From an uncultured Burkholderiales bacterium (GTDB taxonomy: Bacteria > Pseudomonadota > Gammaproteobacteria > Burkholderiales > Eutrophovitaceae), in NCBI GenBank assembly GCA_951812315.1, contig CATOSA010000025.1, positions 82,259 through 146,258 on the forward strand: a DNA stretch of 64,000 bases. The letters are read 5' to 3'. Position numbers and translations under genes: made by a program. Every line of letters starts with the position of its first letter. Position 1 is the stretch's first letter. The notes beneath the pieces were generated by a model that saw only the letters and a list, made by a program, of their open reading frames with translations, was not told where the DNA came from and searched no databases. Below, piece after piece: positions 60,801 through 64,000 of this stretch.

Positions 60801-61134
60801 CTTTCGATAGGCCTGCATGACGCTGCGCAACTCCTCTGGATCGAGTTTTTCAGACAGTGCGGTGGAGCCAACCAGGTCGCAGAACATCACCGTGATCTGG
60901 CGACGTTCGGCCTCACGGGTTACAACATCAGTCGGCGGCTTTGGCTGCGCGCGAGGCGGTGCGCCACTGACTGCCGCCAGCACCTTCGCGCATGGGCCCA
61001 TGGGCAAACCCAACTCCTTCAGGTTTGCATCGGTAATGTGAGGCAACTCCGAAAGCGTTATGCGCTCTATTTCGAAGGCTTCAGCGTATTCCACCAAGCC
61101 CGAGGCGGTTTAGCCAATCGCGGACGTCAGATAT
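57801..61134 (-). CDS. SAM/adenylate-guanylate cyclase/AAA/TPR multidomain protein (N-terminal SAM start degraded)
   Basis: [69 protein letters not shown]...LLSGEAGIGKSRVTQVL...TPR-rich C-terminus; SDVRDWLNRLGL in another frame upstream of VEYAEAFEIERI. Confidence 0.9.
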
Positions 61135-61611
61135 TTCGGTTCTCCCTCGCTCAGCTTACTTTCCACATTGACTCGCCGCAGCATCCGCTTCAAGTAGCCA
61201 TTCTTGGCTAAAAACAACCAATATGACTCGCTACTAATTTCTGTGTTGAGATGTGATAACGGGCGCTTGTTTCCCGGTCGGCTGTCTACTGAGTATACGC
61301 AAACATGTGTCGGTCATGACCGCCGGCGATGGCCCGCCGGCGCTGTCAATCACGTCACCGTCCGCAGCGAGCGCCGAAGAGATAGCCCGCGTCGCCCGCT
61401 ATTGTCGAGGCCGATTGCTCGCCCCGGAATAGTGGAAGTTGAACTCCGATCCTTTCCTTGAGCGGTCATAAACTACTGGACTGACCCTATGCGCCGGGAA
61501 ATCAATCCTTGCAATTTGTATATGGAATCGACATCGTAGTTGTGGTCCCGATCGTTCGGCAAACACGAAAAGCGCCGCGTCGCAGCGGCGCGTTATTCAT
61601 TGGGAATTAAC

Positions 61612-62865
61612 ATGAGCGAAATGACTCGACGCAAGTTCCTGCAGCGTGCCGCCGCGGTTGGCGGCGTCGCATTGTTGCCAGCCACGCTTCGCGCTAACGA
61701 CAGCGACAAGCTTGATCTGCTCATTCGCGGCGGAGAAGTGCTCGATCCCGGCCAGCGGCTGCGCGGCCGCTACGACATCGGCATTCGCTGGGGACGGATC
61801 GTGAGCGTGCAACCGTCGATTCCGGTCGCGCAGGCGCGCCACGTTATCGAGGCGAACGGCAATCTGGTCACGCCGGGCTTGGTCGATTTGCACACACACG
61901 TATATCCGCTAGGTTCGGCAATCGGGCTGCCTGCTGACGAACTGGCACCATATACGGCAACCACGACTTACGTGTCGGCAGGAGACGCGGGCGCCAACAA
62001 TTTCGGCGCGTTCAAGCATTACGTGATGGCGGCAGCACGCAGCCGGATGTTCGCCTTCCTGCATATTTCGCGTATCGGGCTGGCCGGCTTTCCGGTGGGC
62101 GAGGCACTCAACATCGACTATGCGGACGTCGATGCCGCGGCCAAGTGCGTGGCAGAGAACAGCGACGTGGTACTCGGCATCAAGGTGCGTATCTCACGCA
62201 ATGTTGTCGGCGCGAACCAGCTCGAACCGCTGCGCCGCGCCATTTTAGCGGCCGAAGCTGCCGGGACAAACGCGCGCGTCATGTGCCATATCGGCGATGC
62301 GCCGGGCAATCTGTCGACCTTGCTCGATCTTCTGCGACCCGGCGACATTCTCACGCACACTTATAGCGGCGCCGGCAACAACATCGTCGCCAATGGCAAG
62401 GTATTGCCCGCGGCGCTTGAAGCAAAGAAACGTGGCGTACTGATCGACGTAGGCCATGGCGGCGGAAGCTTTGATTACACCGTCGCCGAACCCGCTATCG
62501 AACAAGGCCTGCTACCCGACACGATCAGCAGCGATATTCACGCGCTCAGCGGCAACTCGCCGGGAATGCCATATCTGCCGTGGGTTATGAGCAAATTCCT
62601 GAACCTGGGGTTCTCTCTGGAGCAAGTCGTTGCACTTACGACTGCGTCTCCGGCACGCATCATCGACCGCGTCGACAAACTGGGTACTTTGCAAGTCGGC
62701 GCCCCGGCGGACGTGTCCGTCCTCGAACTGGTCGAAGAGCCGGTCGAATTCGTGGACACGCGCAACAACTTTCGCAAGGGTTCGCAATGGCTCAGGCCAG
62801 TGCATACGATTCGGGCCGGCCGGCCTTTCGGTCGACCCTATCCGATGCCGTTCAACTATCCTTGA
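61612..62865 (+). CDS. Amidohydrolase family metallohydrolase with Tat signal
   Basis: MSEMTRRKFLQRAAAVGGVALLPATLRAND; LVTPGLVDLHTHVYPLGS; DTISSDIHALSGNSPGMPYLP. Confidence 0.9.
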   Translation: MSEMTRRKFLQRAAAVGGVALLPATLRANDSDKLDLLIRGGEVLDPGQRLRGRYDIGIRWGRIVSVQPSIPVAQARHVIEANGNLVTPGLVDLHTHVYPLGSAIGLPADELAPYTATTTYVSAGDAGANNFGAFKHYVMAAARSRMFAFLHISRIGLAGFPVGEALNIDYADVDAAAKCVAENSDVVLGIKVRISRNVVGANQLEPLRRAILAAEAAGTNARVMCHIGDAPGNLSTLLDLLRPGDILTHTYSGAGNNIVANGKVLPAALEAKKRGVLIDVGHGGGSFDYTVAEPAIEQGLLPDTISSDIHALSGNSPGMPYLPWVMSKFLNLGFSLEQVVALTTASPARIIDRVDKLGTLQVGAPADVSVLELVEEPVEFVDTRNNFRKGSQWLRPVHTIRAGRPFGRPYPMPFNYP

Positions 62866-63170
62866 ACGCCACTTGCGCTGAACAGCAGGAAAAGAACCCG
62901 GTTTACCTCGGCCGATCTCTGCCTTGGAGCAGCGCGGTGCAGAGCTTTACTGATCACGGCACATATGTTGAATGATCTCTAATAGTTGAGACTCGGCCGT
63001 ACAGAATAGTGTGAGAATTAGTCGAGTTTGAACGGCGGCTTTCGCCGATAGCGGACGTCTAGATTCTCCGAAACGTAACTGTGGAAAATGTCGCAATCGG
63101 CCAAAAGAAGTCCTCCCCGGTTGCTGCCCCTTCTTTTTGACGTGCTAGTTTGTTCACAGCAGTCGACTCG

Positions 63171-63320
63171 TCAGGAACGTCGAGGCCAGCCTTTGCGCCG
63201 ACCCTCGATCGCAACTTCGGGGAAATTGTACTTCCGGTGCTCTAGGCTTACGTTGTCTGGACAGCCGGGATAGAGTTCGAGGAGCTTTTCAATTGATTGT
63301 GCCGCTTCCGCCTGCCGACC
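63171..63320 (-). pseudogene. TPR (cyclase-type) C-terminal remnant
   Basis: YGQLGRQAEAAQSIEKLLELYPGCPDNVSLEHRKYNFPEVAIEG. Confidence 0.45.
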
Positions 63321-63572
63321 CAACTGGCCGTAGACCACACACGTTGTGTTCGAGCCGCTGGATTTTCTGGCGCGGCTGGACCAATGGCTGCTCGAAGTGG
63401 CAATGCGGCGATGCCGAGGAGGGCAGTACACCGCTATAGCGGCGAAGTGACCCGAATTACACGCCGTTCGCGCCGGCGCATTCTTCGTCGGGGACTGGGA
63501 TGTTTATAGCAACAGAACCCTGTTCATACTTACTATACTCATTGCTGCGTCAACCTAAGACGGGTGAACTAT

Positions 63573-64000
63573 TTCCTATGGTTTTTAGCAAGGTTTTTTT
63601 CCGACCATATCAGGCTTGAACGGTTGTCCTGAAGTCCAGATGGCAAAGGCGATGCGCAGTAGCTTTCTGGCCAGGATCACAATGGCCTCGGTGGTTGCCA
63701 AGCCCCTGGCTAGTAGTGCGCGATAAATTGGTTTGAACAATTTTGTCTTTGCCGCTGCCTGCCCAGCCAGGTAGATCAGCCGCCGATCCTCCGCATTGCC
63801 CTGTTTGGTCAGGCGCCGCTTGCCCTGATGAGTACCAGAATCCTTCGGGCGCGGGTCCAATCCGTAGGCGGCCACCACCGCATCGCTATTGGCAAAGGGC
63901 GTGTGATCGAAGCGATGGGTCAACGCCGCGCTGTTGATAAAGCCAATGCCGCGAATGCGCTGCAGTTGCTTGCGTTTGTTCTCCAGTTCATCGTTGTGTG
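63573..64000 (-). mobile_element. IS110-family element, second copy (runs out of window)
   Basis: Sequence from TTCCTATGG onward matches 2386-2814 apart from a T7 versus T8 tract. Confidence 0.95.

Noticed and set aside
2386-64000. Composite transposon formed by the two IS110 copies
   Set aside because: 61 kb apart; IS110 elements do not characteristically mobilise as composites, and guide/flank evidence indicates independent insertions.

Overview
This 64 kb window comes from a high-GC, probably proteobacterial chromosome. It mixes ordinary metabolic genes with a decaying accessory region. Core loci include a partial maeB, a GlpD-like oxidoreductase, a csp gene, feoAB plus a small Cys-rich ORF, an ALDH, ppdK, a coenzyme F420 cluster (fused cofG/H, LLM oxidoreductase, F420:NADP reductase, cofE, cofD, cofC) and a large adenylate cyclase/AAA/TPR protein. 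The span ~28.8-40.3 kb is a defence/mobile island: MNT/HEPN/FitAB toxin-antitoxin remnants, an SbcC remnant, an RHH protein, a DUF1156-type DNA methyltransferase, a PD-(D/E)XK-like nuclease, an OLD-ATPase/UvrD (Gabija-like) pair, and IS21/IS630 debris. Main observations: (1) Two unrelated genes, an acyl-CoA synthetase at 9.4 kb and the DUF1156 methyltransferase at 31.7 kb, each carry an exactly 70-bp insertion. Each insertion is a 36-38 bp direct duplication of the target flanking a 32-34 bp foreign segment, and removing 70 bp restores the frame. This is the footprint expected of off-target CRISPR spacer integration. (2) An IS110 element is nested inside an IS1182-family element. The ancestral target can be reconstructed, and 13 nt of it is found in the IS110 5' noncoding region inside a hairpin, so a bridge RNA with its target guide can be predicted by eye. 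(3) The F420 locus carries a 15-bp minisatellite expansion in cofE, an IS3 insertion next to cofD and a frameshift in cofD. (4) Two diverged IS3-family copies both have amber codons at two conserved Tyr positions. Many other genes carry single frameshifts or nonsense mutations, so either pseudogenization or sequence error must be excluded. All assignments are from reading the sequence; no database search was run.
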